57,178 nucleotides of DNA, taken from positions 3,265-60,442 of the forward strand of contig NZ_NEGZ01000033.1 in assembly GCF_002127585.1 (NCBI RefSeq), written 5' to 3'. Position 1 is the stretch's first letter. Every line of letters starts with the position of its first letter. Below are positions 42,703 through 51,631 of this stretch, piece by piece. The stretch comes from Janthinobacterium sp. GW458P. GTDB lineage: Bacteria; Pseudomonadota; Gammaproteobacteria; Burkholderiales; Burkholderiaceae_D. The notes under the pieces were generated by a model that saw nothing but the letters and a program-made list of their open reading frames with translations, searched no databases and was not told the origin of the DNA. A program made the translations under genes and the position numbers.

Positions 42703-45700
42703 TCAGAACTTGTGGCTGTACTGGGCCGACAAGCGCACGGTACGGGGGCTCGAGTAGGAATTGATCATGCCGGCGGTTGGGCTGACAACGGTGCCAGCGG
42801 CAGTCGTGTTGTAGGCTTCATCGATCGATTGCGCCACCTGACGGTTGGTGGCATTGAGTACGTCGACTTTAAACACGATGCCCTTGATCTGCTCTGGCTT
42901 GTAGATGAAGTTCAAGTCCAGGCGCATTTCCGTAGGCAAGGTGCCGTAAGCGCCACGGCCGTTCGGACCGGTTGGGCACAGGAAGAAGATCGAGCCGTAT
43001 TGGAACAAACTCAGGCCCTGGTTATCCATTGCCGCCGGGATATTGCAGGTACGCGACATCGGACGGCCCGTCGCCACCAGCAAGTTGCCGCCAACGCCAA
43101 ACTGGCTCGTGAACTCGTAGTAGCCGTAGGTTTTCAACTGATGCGTACGGTTGTTCGGCAACAAGCCACTGCCGTTGATCATCGTTTCCGGGAAGTCCCA
43201 GCTCGAGCTGAAGCCCACGTCGGCCTGGCCGTTATCCGACTTGGTCTGGCCTTCCTGATTGCCTTCGCTGCGCGACCAGGTGTAGTTCATCTTGCCATAC
43301 CAGCCATTGCGCATCGGATGTTCCAGCATGAATTCCAGCGACGTATAGGTACGCTTGGCTTGCTCCGGGAAACCGGCATCGGCAGCCGTAATCGTCACCG
43401 CGCGCTGCGCGCCGTTCGGTCCCACCGGGATCATGAAGGTATTGTCCTTGCCTGGATTGAACAGGGCGCCGTTCCAGCCATGATCATCGAAGTAGGCTTT
43501 TTCAGCGCCCGTCAGCTTGGCGGAAATGGCGCGCGGATCCGAGTAGTCATCGATCGTGTTTTTCAGCTTGCGATACGTGAACTTGACGCCGCCGTTGAAA
43601 TCAGGCGTCAGCGCCTTCTCGAAGCCCAGGTTGATCTCATCCTGGAAGTGGGCCTTCAAGTTGGTCGAAGCCAGTTCATTGGCGCGTTTTTCCTGGCCAA
43701 ATTCATTATTCGCCGAAAGCACATTGCTGATCGGGCTCAAACCCAGCGGTGCACCGGTGGTCGGATCAACGCCGGTATAGGTATAGAAGCGGTCCGTATT
43801 GAGCGAAGCGCCGGCAAAACGCACGGCCATATTGGCCGGCAATTGCATGAAGTAGCGGCCAGCCGTACCAAAGACTTTCAGGGAACCGTCGCCATACACA
43901 TTCCAGGCCGCATTCAAGCGCGGCGCCAGCATGTTTTTCTGCTCCACGAAGGTTTCGCCGATGCCGTTCATGTTCTTGAACGATTCATTGCGCAAGCCCA
44001 GGGTCACGACCAGGTTTTCGGTGGCTTGGTAACGGTCCTCGATGTACTGCGCCGATTGCACGACGGACGGGGTCGAACCGCCGCGTTGCAGGTTTTCACG
44101 CACGTAGTAACCTTGCGTACCGTAACCGCCGCCGGCCGCAGGGGAAATATTATGTCCTGCCATGACGGTATTGGGGCTGGCCGCCTTGTCGATTCTCAGA
44201 TAGGTCCAGGTACCGCCGCCGGCCGCTTCCGTGCCGTTCAGGGCATTGATCTTGTTATGGTCAAGACCGCCGCGTATCGTATGCTGCTTGGCCAGTTTGT
44301 ATTCCAGGTCCAGGCGATAGCCGCGGTTGGTGTCTTGCGCGCCGTCGCGCAGCAGCGCCGAGCTGAAGCCCTGCACCTGGCTAGGCGAATAATTCACGCC
44401 TGGCGCCCGGTTTTCTTCAATGGCAACGATTGGGCGCAAGCCGGGAATGTAGCCGAACGGGTTCTGCTCGCGCTGGGTCTTCGCCTGTCCAACCAGGGCC
44501 TGCACGGTCAGATCATCGTTCACATAGCTGGTCAGCTTGAGGATATCGATGTTGGAACCCTGGGCTGCCGCCAGCGCGGCGCCAGTGGCGTTGAGGAACA
44601 GCACGCCCGCCGAATAGTTCTTGAATTTGGCGCCGCCCTGCTGCACATAGCCACGCTGCTTGGTGGCATAGTCAAAGCTGTAGTACTGATCGTCGACATT
44701 CGACTCGTCCGAGATGTGCGTGTATTCGAGGCGGTTGTTGTCGGTGATATTCCAGTCGATCTTGGCGATATAACGCGGCACGTCGGATTTCTGTACCAGC
44801 CAGCCGGTCTGCTTGTTCACCGTGCTGCTCGATCCCAGGCGCGCCGTTTCGCGGTCCATCTTGGTAAATTCGCCACCCAGATAGATGAACAGCTTGTCCT
44901 TGATCAGCGGGCCGCTGACATAGGCGTTGTAGACTTTCTCGGTCAGCTTGTCGCCTTCACGGTAGTTGAAGATCGTGCCGTCCGTCTTATTGGCGCCCGT
45001 GTTCGGGAACATGATGTTCTTGGCCTTGCCGCGCAGCGAATCAGGCGCATAGGTAAAGCCGGCGCCGAACTCCCAGTTATTCGTGCCGCTCTTGGTGGTG
45101 ATATTGACCACGCCGCCCGTCGAGCGACCGAATTCGGCGCCGTAGCCGCCGGTGATGATTTGCGCTTCAGCAATCGAGCCGAAAGGCAAGGAAGAGTAGC
45201 CAACCTGGTACAGGCTGTTGGTGACAGGGAAACCGTTGATATACGCCGCATTTTCCGACGCGCTCGAGCCGCCGAAGCTGGCGGCGTTGTTGCCGTAGCG
45301 CGAGTCAGCGCGCGTGGTGCCGCCTGCCAATTGCACGATGTTGGCAACCGTAGGCGCCAGTGGCAGGGTAGCCAGCTCGCGCGAATTGAAGGAAGAACCG
45401 GAGTTGGAACTGGTGACATCGATCGCGCGGCGGCGGCTCGTCACGTTCACGGTTTGCACCTGCTGCAGCGCCACTTCGCTTTCCTGGCCGATGCGCACTT
45501 CCACGTCCTGCGTGCTGACGACGGAAGAACCCTTCATCAGAGTCACTTTGTAGTTGCCGACCGGCAGCGAGGTGATACGGAAAGCGCCGCTTGCATCCGG
45601 TGAAATAGTCCGTTTCAGACCATTGTCTGCACCGACGATCGACACCGAGGCACTGGCATCAGGCGCAATCTTGCCGATGATGTTGCCGGTGGCGTTCGAC

Positions 45701-45792
45701 TGTGCCATTACCGCTGGAACAATCGCAACGCTCAATACCGATGCGCTGAACGCTATCGTTAATGCGCGTGCTATTACAGTTTTTCTCAACAT
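42703..45792 (-). CDS. Oar-like TonB-dependent receptor with carboxypeptidase-regulatory-like domain (receptor 7)
   Basis: This 1029-residue protein has a signal peptide (MLRKTVIARALTIAFSAS..., cleavage before Q31) and then a CarboxypepD_reg-like beta-sandwich at about residues 33-118 (SVSIVGADNG, SGAFRITSLPVGNYKVTL). A plug follows, with INGFPVTNSLYQVGYSSLP, IITGGYGAEFGRSTGGVVN and ITTKSGTN, and a large barrel ending SAQYSHKF. This order matches the Oar/OmpA-like TonB-dependent transporters, some of which handle peptides or secreted proteins in other bacteria; the role here is inferred only. It lacks the RVEVTGS signature of the other seven receptors, having VQTVNVTSRRRAIDV instead. Its own terminator follows and a gap of 1 kb precedes it. 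Two operator-like inverted repeats lie upstream (45862-45875, 45931-45946). Confidence 0.93.
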   Translation of the reverse strand: MLRKTVIARALTIAFSASVLSVAIVPAVMAQSNATGNIIGKIAPDASASVSIVGADNGLKRTISPDASGAFRITSLPVGNYKVTLMKGSSVVSTQDVEVRIGQESEVALQQVQTVNVTSRRRAIDVTSSNSGSSFNSRELATLPLAPTVANIVQLAGGTTRADSRYGNNAASFGGSSASENAAYINGFPVTNSLYQVGYSSLPFGSIAEAQIITGGYGAEFGRSTGGVVNITTKSGTNNWEFGAGFTYAPDSLRGKAKNIMFPNTGANKTDGTIFNYREGDKLTEKVYNAYVSGPLIKDKLFIYLGGEFTKMDRETARLGSSSTVNKQTGWLVQKSDVPRYIAKIDWNITDNNRLEYTHISDESNVDDQYYSFDYATKQRGYVQQGGAKFKNYSAGVLFLNATGAALAAAQGSNIDILKLTSYVNDDLTVQALVGQAKTQREQNPFGYIPGLRPIVAIEENRAPGVNYSPSQVQGFSSALLRDGAQDTNRGYRLDLEYKLAKQHTIRGGLDHNKINALNGTEAAGGGTWTYLRIDKAASPNTVMAGHNISPAAGGGYGTQGYYVRENLQRGGSTPSVVQSAQYIEDRYQATENLVVTLGLRNESFKNMNGIGETFVEQKNMLAPRLNAAWNVYGDGSLKVFGTAGRYFMQLPANMAVRFAGASLNTDRFYTYTGVDPTTGAPLGLSPISNVLSANNEFGQEKRANELASTNLKAHFQDEINLGFEKALTPDFNGGVKFTYRKLKNTIDDYSDPRAISAKLTGAEKAYFDDHGWNGALFNPGKDNTFMIPVGPNGAQRAVTITAADAGFPEQAKRTYTSLEFMLEHPMRNGWYGKMNYTWSRSEGNQEGQTKSDNGQADVGFSSSWDFPETMINGSGLLPNNRTHQLKTYGYYEFTSQFGVGGNLLVATGRPMSRTCNIPAAMDNQGLSLFQYGSIFFLCPTGPNGRGAYGTLPTEMRLDLNFIYKPEQIKGIVFKVDVLNATNRQVAQSIDEAYNTTAAGTVVSPTAGMINSYSSPRTVRLSAQYSHKF

Positions 45793-45861
45793 GTCATTCC
45801 CTATTATTTATATGAGCGCAGTATTACTGCTTTGGTAAAGGAGTTTTTCACTCACGCTTAT

Positions 45862-45875
45862 GCGTTTTTAAACGC
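45862..45875. promoter_or_regulatory. Operator-like inverted repeat upstream of receptor 7
   Basis: GCGTTT-TT-AAACGC, two perfect 6-bp arms, 70 bases before the receptor 7 ATG. The central AAACGC style resembles LacI/GalR-family operators; no regulator gene is nearby. Confidence 0.4.
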
Positions 45876-45930
45876 TTTCTACTCTCATCGCCTTGCTATC
45901 CCACCACACAAGACATCCTCTCGGTCTCCA

Positions 45931-45946
45931 TTTTGCATACGCAAAA
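45931..45946. promoter_or_regulatory. Second operator-like inverted repeat upstream of receptor 7
   Basis: TTTTGC-ATAC-GCAAAA, two perfect 6-bp arms with a four-base spacer, about 140 bases before the receptor 7 ATG. Confidence 0.4.
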
Positions 45947-46808
45947 TAAAACAGAATGGCACATCGGAACATATTGAATCGGGCTGGTCAATAAAATTAG
46001 AGAAACTGTTATGTTGACGCAACACTTCAATTAAACAAACAAACAGGCGCAAAAAATCCCGCCCCGGCTAAATAAAAACATTCGCGGGCGACAAGGACAT
46101 TGCTTGAAATAGCTGCAAACGCTGGCTTCAGGCCAATGAAAGCAAAAAATACCGGATGGGAATAGCGTCTTGAGAACGATTAACAGGAAGAGCCGGAAAA
46201 TAAATGACAGACAAGAAAAACTATTTCTCCATGAGAGGCAACATATATGGCAAAGCTACTGCGCAACAGATTAACAGCACTTCATTTCAGAAATGCGGTC
46301 TTATTAAAATAAAATCCTCGACATGAGTAAAAACAAAACCCCTTCCTCCATTGAGACATTCACAGGTGACAAAAGACAACGCTGCTCACTTCCCAAAATG
46401 GATGCGGGAGAAAGATACACAATTGCATCTGCAAGAAGCAAAATGCTATCAAATCACACGCAATGGCAAGGCGTCAACAAAATCAGGTGACCACAACAAA
46501 AAAGCAACACAAATTCGCCTGAAAAATGAGGCCCGGATTGGCGCGCCCCTACATGGACAGGCAAACGCACCAGCAGCGCGCCGATGTGCACCACTATGGG
46601 GCGGCAGGAAAGCGCCTCTGCGCCGCCACCGTGGCGCGGTGGCGAGAAGGTTCGCCAGGCGGCCTTGCCGCCGCTTGCATCCCGAAGACCGCTCAGGCAA
46701 GCGATACGGTGAGCCATGTGGAGGTAAAATAGCGGCCTGATGCCCTCACGCGGCACGACACACTCTCCGCTAGATACGGAGCCCGGCAATTTTTAAAAAA
46801 TACACACC

Positions 46809-48440
46809 ATGTTGCGACTCAACGAAGTAAAACTCCCCCTCGAACACGACGAAGCGGCCCTGCCCGCCGCCATCCTGGCGCGCCTCGGCATCGCTGCTGC
46901 CGACCTGCTCGGCTTTACCGTCTTCAAGCGCAGCTATGACGCGCGCAAGCGCAGCGCCGTGGTGTTGATTTACTCGCTGCATGTTGAAGTAAAGAACGAA
47001 GCGGCCGTGCTGGCGCGCCTGCGGCACGATGTGCACCTGATGCCCGCGCCCGATACCGAGTACAAATTCGTCGCCGGCGGCGAACAGCTGGCCGGCCACA
47101 CCAGTGAGCCGCGCCCCATCGTCATCGGCACGGGGCCCTGCGGCCTGTTCGTGGCATTGATCCTGGCGCAGATGGGCTTGCGCCCCCTCATCCTGGAGCG
47201 CGGCAAGCAGGTGCGCGAACGCACGGTCGACACCTTCGGTTTCTGGCGCAAGCGCGAACTGAACCCGGAATCGAACGTCCAGTTCGGCGAAGGCGGCGCC
47301 GGCACCTTTTCGGACGGCAAACTGTACAGCCAGATCAAGGACCCGAAACACTACGGCCGCAAGGTGCTGACGGAATTCGTCAAGGCCGGCGCGCCGGAAG
47401 AAATCATGTACGTGAGCAAGCCCCACATCGGCACCTTCCGCCTCGTCAAGATGGTGGAAGAAATGCGCGCCAATATCGAGCAGCTGGGCGGCGAATACCG
47501 CTTCGAGAGCAAAGTGGTCGATCTCGACATCGCGCCCGGCCCGGACGGCGGCCAGGTGCGCGGCGTGGTGCTGGCCAATGGCGAAACCATCGCCAGCAAC
47601 CACGTCGTGCTGGCCATCGGCCACAGCGCGCGCGACACCTTTGAAATGCTGCACAAGCGCGGCGTGTACATCGAAGCGAAACCGTTCTCGATCGGTTTCC
47701 GCGTGGAACATCCACAATCGCTGATCGACAGCTGCCGCTTCGGCCCCAGCGCCGGCCACCCGATTCTGGGTGCGGCCGACTACAAGCTCGTGCACCACGC
47801 CAGCAATGGCCGATCCGTCTACAGCTTCTGCATGTGCCCGGGCGGCACCGTGGTGGCGGCCGCCTCCGAACCGGGCCGCCTGGTGACGAACGGCATGAGC
47901 CAGTACTCGCGCAACGAGCGCAACGCCAACAGCGCCATCGTTGTCGGCATCACGCCGGCCGACTACCCGGGCGACCCGCTGGCCGGCATCGCGCTGCAGC
48001 GCGAACTGGAAGAACGCGCCTTCGCCCTGGGCGGCGGCAACTATGATGCTCCAGGGCAATTGGTCGGCGATTTCGTCGCGGGCCGCGCCTCGACCGAGTT
48101 CGGCAGCGTGATTCCATCCTACAAGCCTGCCGTGCATCTGACGGACCTGGCGCCGTCCCTGCCTGAGTACGCAATCACGGCGCTGCGGGAGGCGTTTCCT
48201 GCGTTCAACAAGCAGATCAAGGGCTATTACAAGGCCGACGCCGTGCTGACGGGCGTGGAAACGCGCACCTCGTCGCCGATCCGCATCAAGCGCCGCGACG
48301 ACGACCTGCAAAGCCTGAACACGCGGGGCCTGTTCCCCGCCGGCGAAGGGGCCGGCTATGCGGGCGGCATCCTGTCGGCGGCCGTTGACGGCATCAAGGT
48401 GGCCGAAGCGGTTGCCCTGTCGATGGCGGCGCGCGGCTAA
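46809..48440 (+). CDS. FAD-dependent NAD(P)/FAD oxidoreductase (COG2509-like)
   Basis: This 543-residue cytosolic flavoprotein begins with a small N-terminal domain (residues 1-95) containing GFTVFKRSYDARKR, followed by a Rossmann FAD-binding motif in the form RPIVIGTGPCGLFVALILAQMG and the acidic LILERG strand end. Further family marks are FGEGGAGTFSDGKLYSQIKD, HVVLAIGHSARDTFEML, GFRVEHPQ, CPGGTVVAAAS and the C-terminal GLFPAGEGAGYAGGILSAAVDG, which binds FAD. These uncharacterised dehydrogenases are widespread; the substrate is unknown. The start MLRLNEVKL at 46809 is the first ATG in a normal position. It ends in a shared terminator with receptor 8. Confidence 0.93.
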   Translation: MLRLNEVKLPLEHDEAALPAAILARLGIAAADLLGFTVFKRSYDARKRSAVVLIYSLHVEVKNEAAVLARLRHDVHLMPAPDTEYKFVAGGEQLAGHTSEPRPIVIGTGPCGLFVALILAQMGLRPLILERGKQVRERTVDTFGFWRKRELNPESNVQFGEGGAGTFSDGKLYSQIKDPKHYGRKVLTEFVKAGAPEEIMYVSKPHIGTFRLVKMVEEMRANIEQLGGEYRFESKVVDLDIAPGPDGGQVRGVVLANGETIASNHVVLAIGHSARDTFEMLHKRGVYIEAKPFSIGFRVEHPQSLIDSCRFGPSAGHPILGAADYKLVHHASNGRSVYSFCMCPGGTVVAAASEPGRLVTNGMSQYSRNERNANSAIVVGITPADYPGDPLAGIALQRELEERAFALGGGNYDAPGQLVGDFVAGRASTEFGSVIPSYKPAVHLTDLAPSLPEYAITALREAFPAFNKQIKGYYKADAVLTGVETRTSSPIRIKRRDDDLQSLNTRGLFPAGEGAGYAGGILSAAVDGIKVAEAVALSMAARG

Positions 48441-48466
48441 GCAGCCAGGCGCCGCGCCGGCACATA

Positions 48467-48497
48467 AAAAAACCGGCACAGCGTGCCGGTTTTTTTG
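48467..48497. terminator. Bidirectional terminator between oxidoreductase and receptor 8
   Basis: AAAAAAACCGGCAC-AGC-GTGCCGGTTTTTTT: a 14-bp stem with A-run and T-run on either side, able to stop both converging transcripts. Confidence 0.93.
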
Positions 48498-48528
48498 CGG
48501 CTGCGCAAGACGCAGCCATATTTCCCGT

Positions 48529-51336
48529 TTAAAACTTGTACGAGGCGTTCAGATAACCCGTACGGCCGCGCGGATCATAGTAGCGGTCGTCATACCCGAA
48601 TTGCTGGCCACGGTTGGCGCCGGACGTCGATGGCACGAATGGAGGGCTCTTGTCGGTCAGGTTCAGCACGCCTGCGGTAAGCACCCAGCTCTTGCTCGGC
48701 GTCCACACCGTTTGCCAGTCGAGCGTCGAATAGAAGCCGACACGCATGCGGATATCTTCCTGGCCCGTCACGGCGCCGGAGGAGTCGAGCACATCGACCG
48801 TCGTTTTCTGGTCCTTGTAGCCGGACACGAAGTTGACCGTCAGCGAATTGGCCCAGTTGCCCGTTTTCAGAGTATTCGTCCACTGGCCGCGCGTGCGGAA
48901 GGTAACGGTACCGAGCTCGGCGAAGTTACCCAGCGCCGAATAATAGTTGCCGTTGCGTTCCAGCTGGATATCTTCGCGCAGCATCTGCGTCGCGTTCAGC
49001 TGCGAGGTGAACAGGCCGATACCCGAGCGGTAACGGGCGCTGACGTCGATATCGACACCGGTGGCGAACGACTTGCCCAGGTTCTGGTTGTCGGCCAGGA
49101 AGGCCAGATAGGTCTTGCCCGTGCCCACGTCCGTGTTGACGCTCCACGCTTTCGGATAGGCGGCGGGATTGGCGAACACCAGCTGCTCGGTCAGCTGGCC
49201 GAAAGAATCGCGGATTTGCACATGCCACAGGTCGGCGCCCAGGGTAATGGCGCTGATCGGCTCGTAGCGGAAGCCTATGGTTGCCTGTTTCGACTTTTCA
49301 GGCTGCAAATTGCGATTACCGCCTGCCAGCTGGTCGTACTGGTGGTTGCCTGGCTGGCATTGCGCGTTGAGGCGCGTGGCGATGGCTTGCAGGGCCGGCG
49401 TACAGGTGTACTTGTCGCTGGTGACGCCATAGCCGCGCTGCAGGGCATTGACTTGCGGTACCGTTGGCGCATGGAAGCCATTGCCGACGGAACCGCGGAT
49501 CAGCAAGGTGGGGGCTGGCGTCCACTTGAAGCTGGCCTTGGCCGTGGTGGCGCCGCCAAAGTCCGAGAACTCGTCGAAACGCAGGGCCGCGCCCAGTTCC
49601 AGCTCTTTCAGCACGGGCGCGATGACTTCGCCAAAGATGCCCTTCGAGGTGCGGCTGGCGCTGTACGGCTTGCTGCTGGCCGCATCACCGAAACGCTGGT
49701 CGCACTCCAAGCCGGTCGTGCCGCCGCACAAGGTACCCTTCACGGGGTCGGCCAGGATGCCTTGCGCAAACGGGCTCGGTTTCGAAGAAAATTCCTCGCG
49801 GTTGATGTTGGCGCCCACGCCCAGCATCATCGCACCGCCCGCCAGGCGCCGCAGTTCCGTCGAACCGTTCAGGTTGATGGTTTGCAGGCGCGAGGTGCCG
49901 CCGTCCCAATAGCCGGTAAAGGTGGCCGCCTTGATGGCGTCCTGCGCCGCGGTGGACTGCTTGCCTGGTCCGACGAAGGGGTCGAGCAAACCGCTCGCGG
50001 TGAGGTTGCTGACGGCAATCGCGCCAGGATAACCGGAAATACTGCCTTTTACACGGCTTTCCGAGAAGTTATAGGATGCGTTGTAATCCCAGCCGGCAGC
50101 CACGCCGCGCGTGCCTACCACCACGCTGGCGAAGTCCGCCGTATCCTTCGAGGTGCGCTGGCCCATGTCGAACAGACGATAGGCCGCCAGGCTGCCGCCA
50201 GTAATACCGATTGGCAACAAATACTTGTCGTGCAGCGGCGTCCCCGCGTCAATGGCGATCTCGCCCGGCACGGGGGCGATACGCGACGTTTGCTTGGTGC
50301 GCGACAGGAGCACATCGGCATACACCTCGTGGCCGGCGATCTTGAAGGTGCCCGACGCCATGAAATTGTCGCGCTTGCGTTCCGGATAGATTTCCAGGTC
50401 CTTGACGAAATCATAACCGCAGTAATCATTCAAGCGCGGGGTGCCGTCCAGATCTTCATACGGTTCCAGCACGCGGAAAGTCTTGGCGGGACAGGAGCCA
50501 GTGGTTTTTTGATATGGACTGATCAGTTGGCCATTGTCATCGATGGCATTGGCGGGAATCGGGCTGACGGAAAACTGCTGTTTCTGATAGCGCTTGCCAT
50601 TGGCCGAGAACTGTACCTGGCCCGTGCTGGCGAATTTGCGGTCAACCGAAGTCAGCTTGTCGCGCTCGTCGTGGCCAAAGGTCAGCACCACGTTGTAGCC
50701 ATCGTCGTCCAGGTTGCCGAAGCCCTTGGTGGCGCTGAGACGTTTCTCGCGTGCACCATTTTTCGGCGCGGAATAGCCGATGCTCACATCGCCCATCGTC
50801 GTATCATGCTTGGTGATGAAGTTGACCACGCCGGCGATGGCGTCGGCGCCGTACAGGGCGGAGGCGCCGTCGGTCAGCAGCTCCACACGCTCGATGGCCG
50901 AGATGGGAATGGAATTCAAATCGAAGCCGGCCGCAAAACCTGTCAGCGTCTGGCCGCCGAACTGGGCCAGGCGCTTACCGTTCAGCAAGACCAAAGTGCG
51001 CGTCTCACCCACGTTGTGCACGGAAATACCGGAAAAACCAAAGGTGCTGCCACCTACTGAAGAGCTTTCCGTCGTGGCCCCCTGGGCGGAAGACAGTTTT
51101 TTGACCAGGTCGGTGACCGAGGTCGCGCCCGACGTGCGGATGGCTTCGGCGGTCAGCACGGTGACAGGCAAGGCGCCTTCGGCGGCGATGCGCTTGATCG
51201 ACGAGCCGGTCACTTCCACGCGCTGTATCGGCGCATCTTGTGCCACTGCGGACTGCGAAGCGACGGACAAGGCCGCTACCATGCCGCCGGCGCAGACAAT
51301 GCGAACGGCACGGGAGATGACGGTTTCTTTAAGCAT
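48529..51336 (-). CDS. TonB-dependent outer-membrane receptor 8
   Basis: This 935-residue receptor has a signal peptide starting MLKETVISRAVRIVCAG and cleaved before Q33, the signature IQRVEVTGSSIKRI, a plug (TRTLVLLNGKRLAQFGG, VELLTDGASALYGADA, GVVNFITKHDT) and a barrel ending NASYKF. The ribosome site AAGGG precedes the ATG at 51336. Its C-terminal PPF...GYDDRYYDPRGRTGY motif links it to receptors 2 and 3. Loop cysteine pairs are present (LCGGTTGLEC, YTCTPALQ...QC). One unusual feature is the plug's ISVHNVGETRTLVLL in place of the S-x-RG[LI]G found in the others. It is followed by a strong terminator and preceded by a possible TTGACA-18-TTCTAT promoter. Substrate unknown. Confidence 0.93.
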   Translation of the reverse strand: MLKETVISRAVRIVCAGGMVAALSVASQSAVAQDAPIQRVEVTGSSIKRIAAEGALPVTVLTAEAIRTSGATSVTDLVKKLSSAQGATTESSSVGGSTFGFSGISVHNVGETRTLVLLNGKRLAQFGGQTLTGFAAGFDLNSIPISAIERVELLTDGASALYGADAIAGVVNFITKHDTTMGDVSIGYSAPKNGAREKRLSATKGFGNLDDDGYNVVLTFGHDERDKLTSVDRKFASTGQVQFSANGKRYQKQQFSVSPIPANAIDDNGQLISPYQKTTGSCPAKTFRVLEPYEDLDGTPRLNDYCGYDFVKDLEIYPERKRDNFMASGTFKIAGHEVYADVLLSRTKQTSRIAPVPGEIAIDAGTPLHDKYLLPIGITGGSLAAYRLFDMGQRTSKDTADFASVVVGTRGVAAGWDYNASYNFSESRVKGSISGYPGAIAVSNLTASGLLDPFVGPGKQSTAAQDAIKAATFTGYWDGGTSRLQTINLNGSTELRRLAGGAMMLGVGANINREEFSSKPSPFAQGILADPVKGTLCGGTTGLECDQRFGDAASSKPYSASRTSKGIFGEVIAPVLKELELGAALRFDEFSDFGGATTAKASFKWTPAPTLLIRGSVGNGFHAPTVPQVNALQRGYGVTSDKYTCTPALQAIATRLNAQCQPGNHQYDQLAGGNRNLQPEKSKQATIGFRYEPISAITLGADLWHVQIRDSFGQLTEQLVFANPAAYPKAWSVNTDVGTGKTYLAFLADNQNLGKSFATGVDIDVSARYRSGIGLFTSQLNATQMLREDIQLERNGNYYSALGNFAELGTVTFRTRGQWTNTLKTGNWANSLTVNFVSGYKDQKTTVDVLDSSGAVTGQEDIRMRVGFYSTLDWQTVWTPSKSWVLTAGVLNLTDKSPPFVPSTSGANRGQQFGYDDRYYDPRGRTGYLNASYKF

Positions 51337-51513
51337 GGTAAACCCTTTTCAATTGTACTTTTATTAAGTTACGGATCGACTATCCGGACTTCAATCGTTC
51401 ATTTCAAGGTATTGCACTGCAGGTTCTAAGGTTGGACGTCCAGAAATGGCGCTGCGATGCTTGCATGGCAAAAAGACGGATGCCAGCCAACTGAAAGTTA
51501 GCTAGACAACTAC

Positions 51514-51543
51514 ATAGAATCACGGGGACATTCTTGATGTCAA
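51514..51543 (-). promoter_or_regulatory. Weak putative promoter for receptor 8
   Basis: Minus-strand TTGACA (51538-51543), 18-base spacer, TTCTAT (51514-51519), only 3 of 6 matches in the -10. The rest of the 295-bp gap 51337-51631 shows nothing else apart from the kinase terminator. Confidence 0.3.
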
Positions 51544-51582
51544 CAGAACTCACGATGTGTATGGTGTACATACAACGTTGTG

Positions 51583-51614
51583 AAAATAAAAAGAGCGCCC
51601 GGGAGAACGCACTC
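51583..51614 (-). terminator. Terminator after the GAF histidine kinase gene
   Basis: Minus-strand GAGTGC / GCGCTC (one T-G wobble) with a ten-base loop, followed by TTTTTATTTT, 18 bases beyond the kinase stop. Confidence 0.6.
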
Positions 51615-51631
51615 CGCCGAAGACGGCGCCG

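Larger units (their letters stand above)
45793..46808. other. 1-kb AT-rich gap upstream of receptor 7
   Basis: This is the longest gene-free stretch in the window (1016 bp). On the receptor side it holds inverted repeats at 45862-45875 and 45931-45946. The middle (45950-46480) is AT-rich and featureless to me. The right third turns GC-rich and includes an inverted repeat CGCCACCG-TGGCG-CGGTGGCG (46624-46644). Short frames here lack ribosome sites and protein-like composition. The promoter of the following oxidoreductase must lie near its right end. Confidence 0.55.

Noticed and set aside
46351..46740. 129-codon frame in the 1-kb gap
   Set aside because: No ribosome site, Arg-rich biased composition that changes abruptly where the DNA turns GC-rich.
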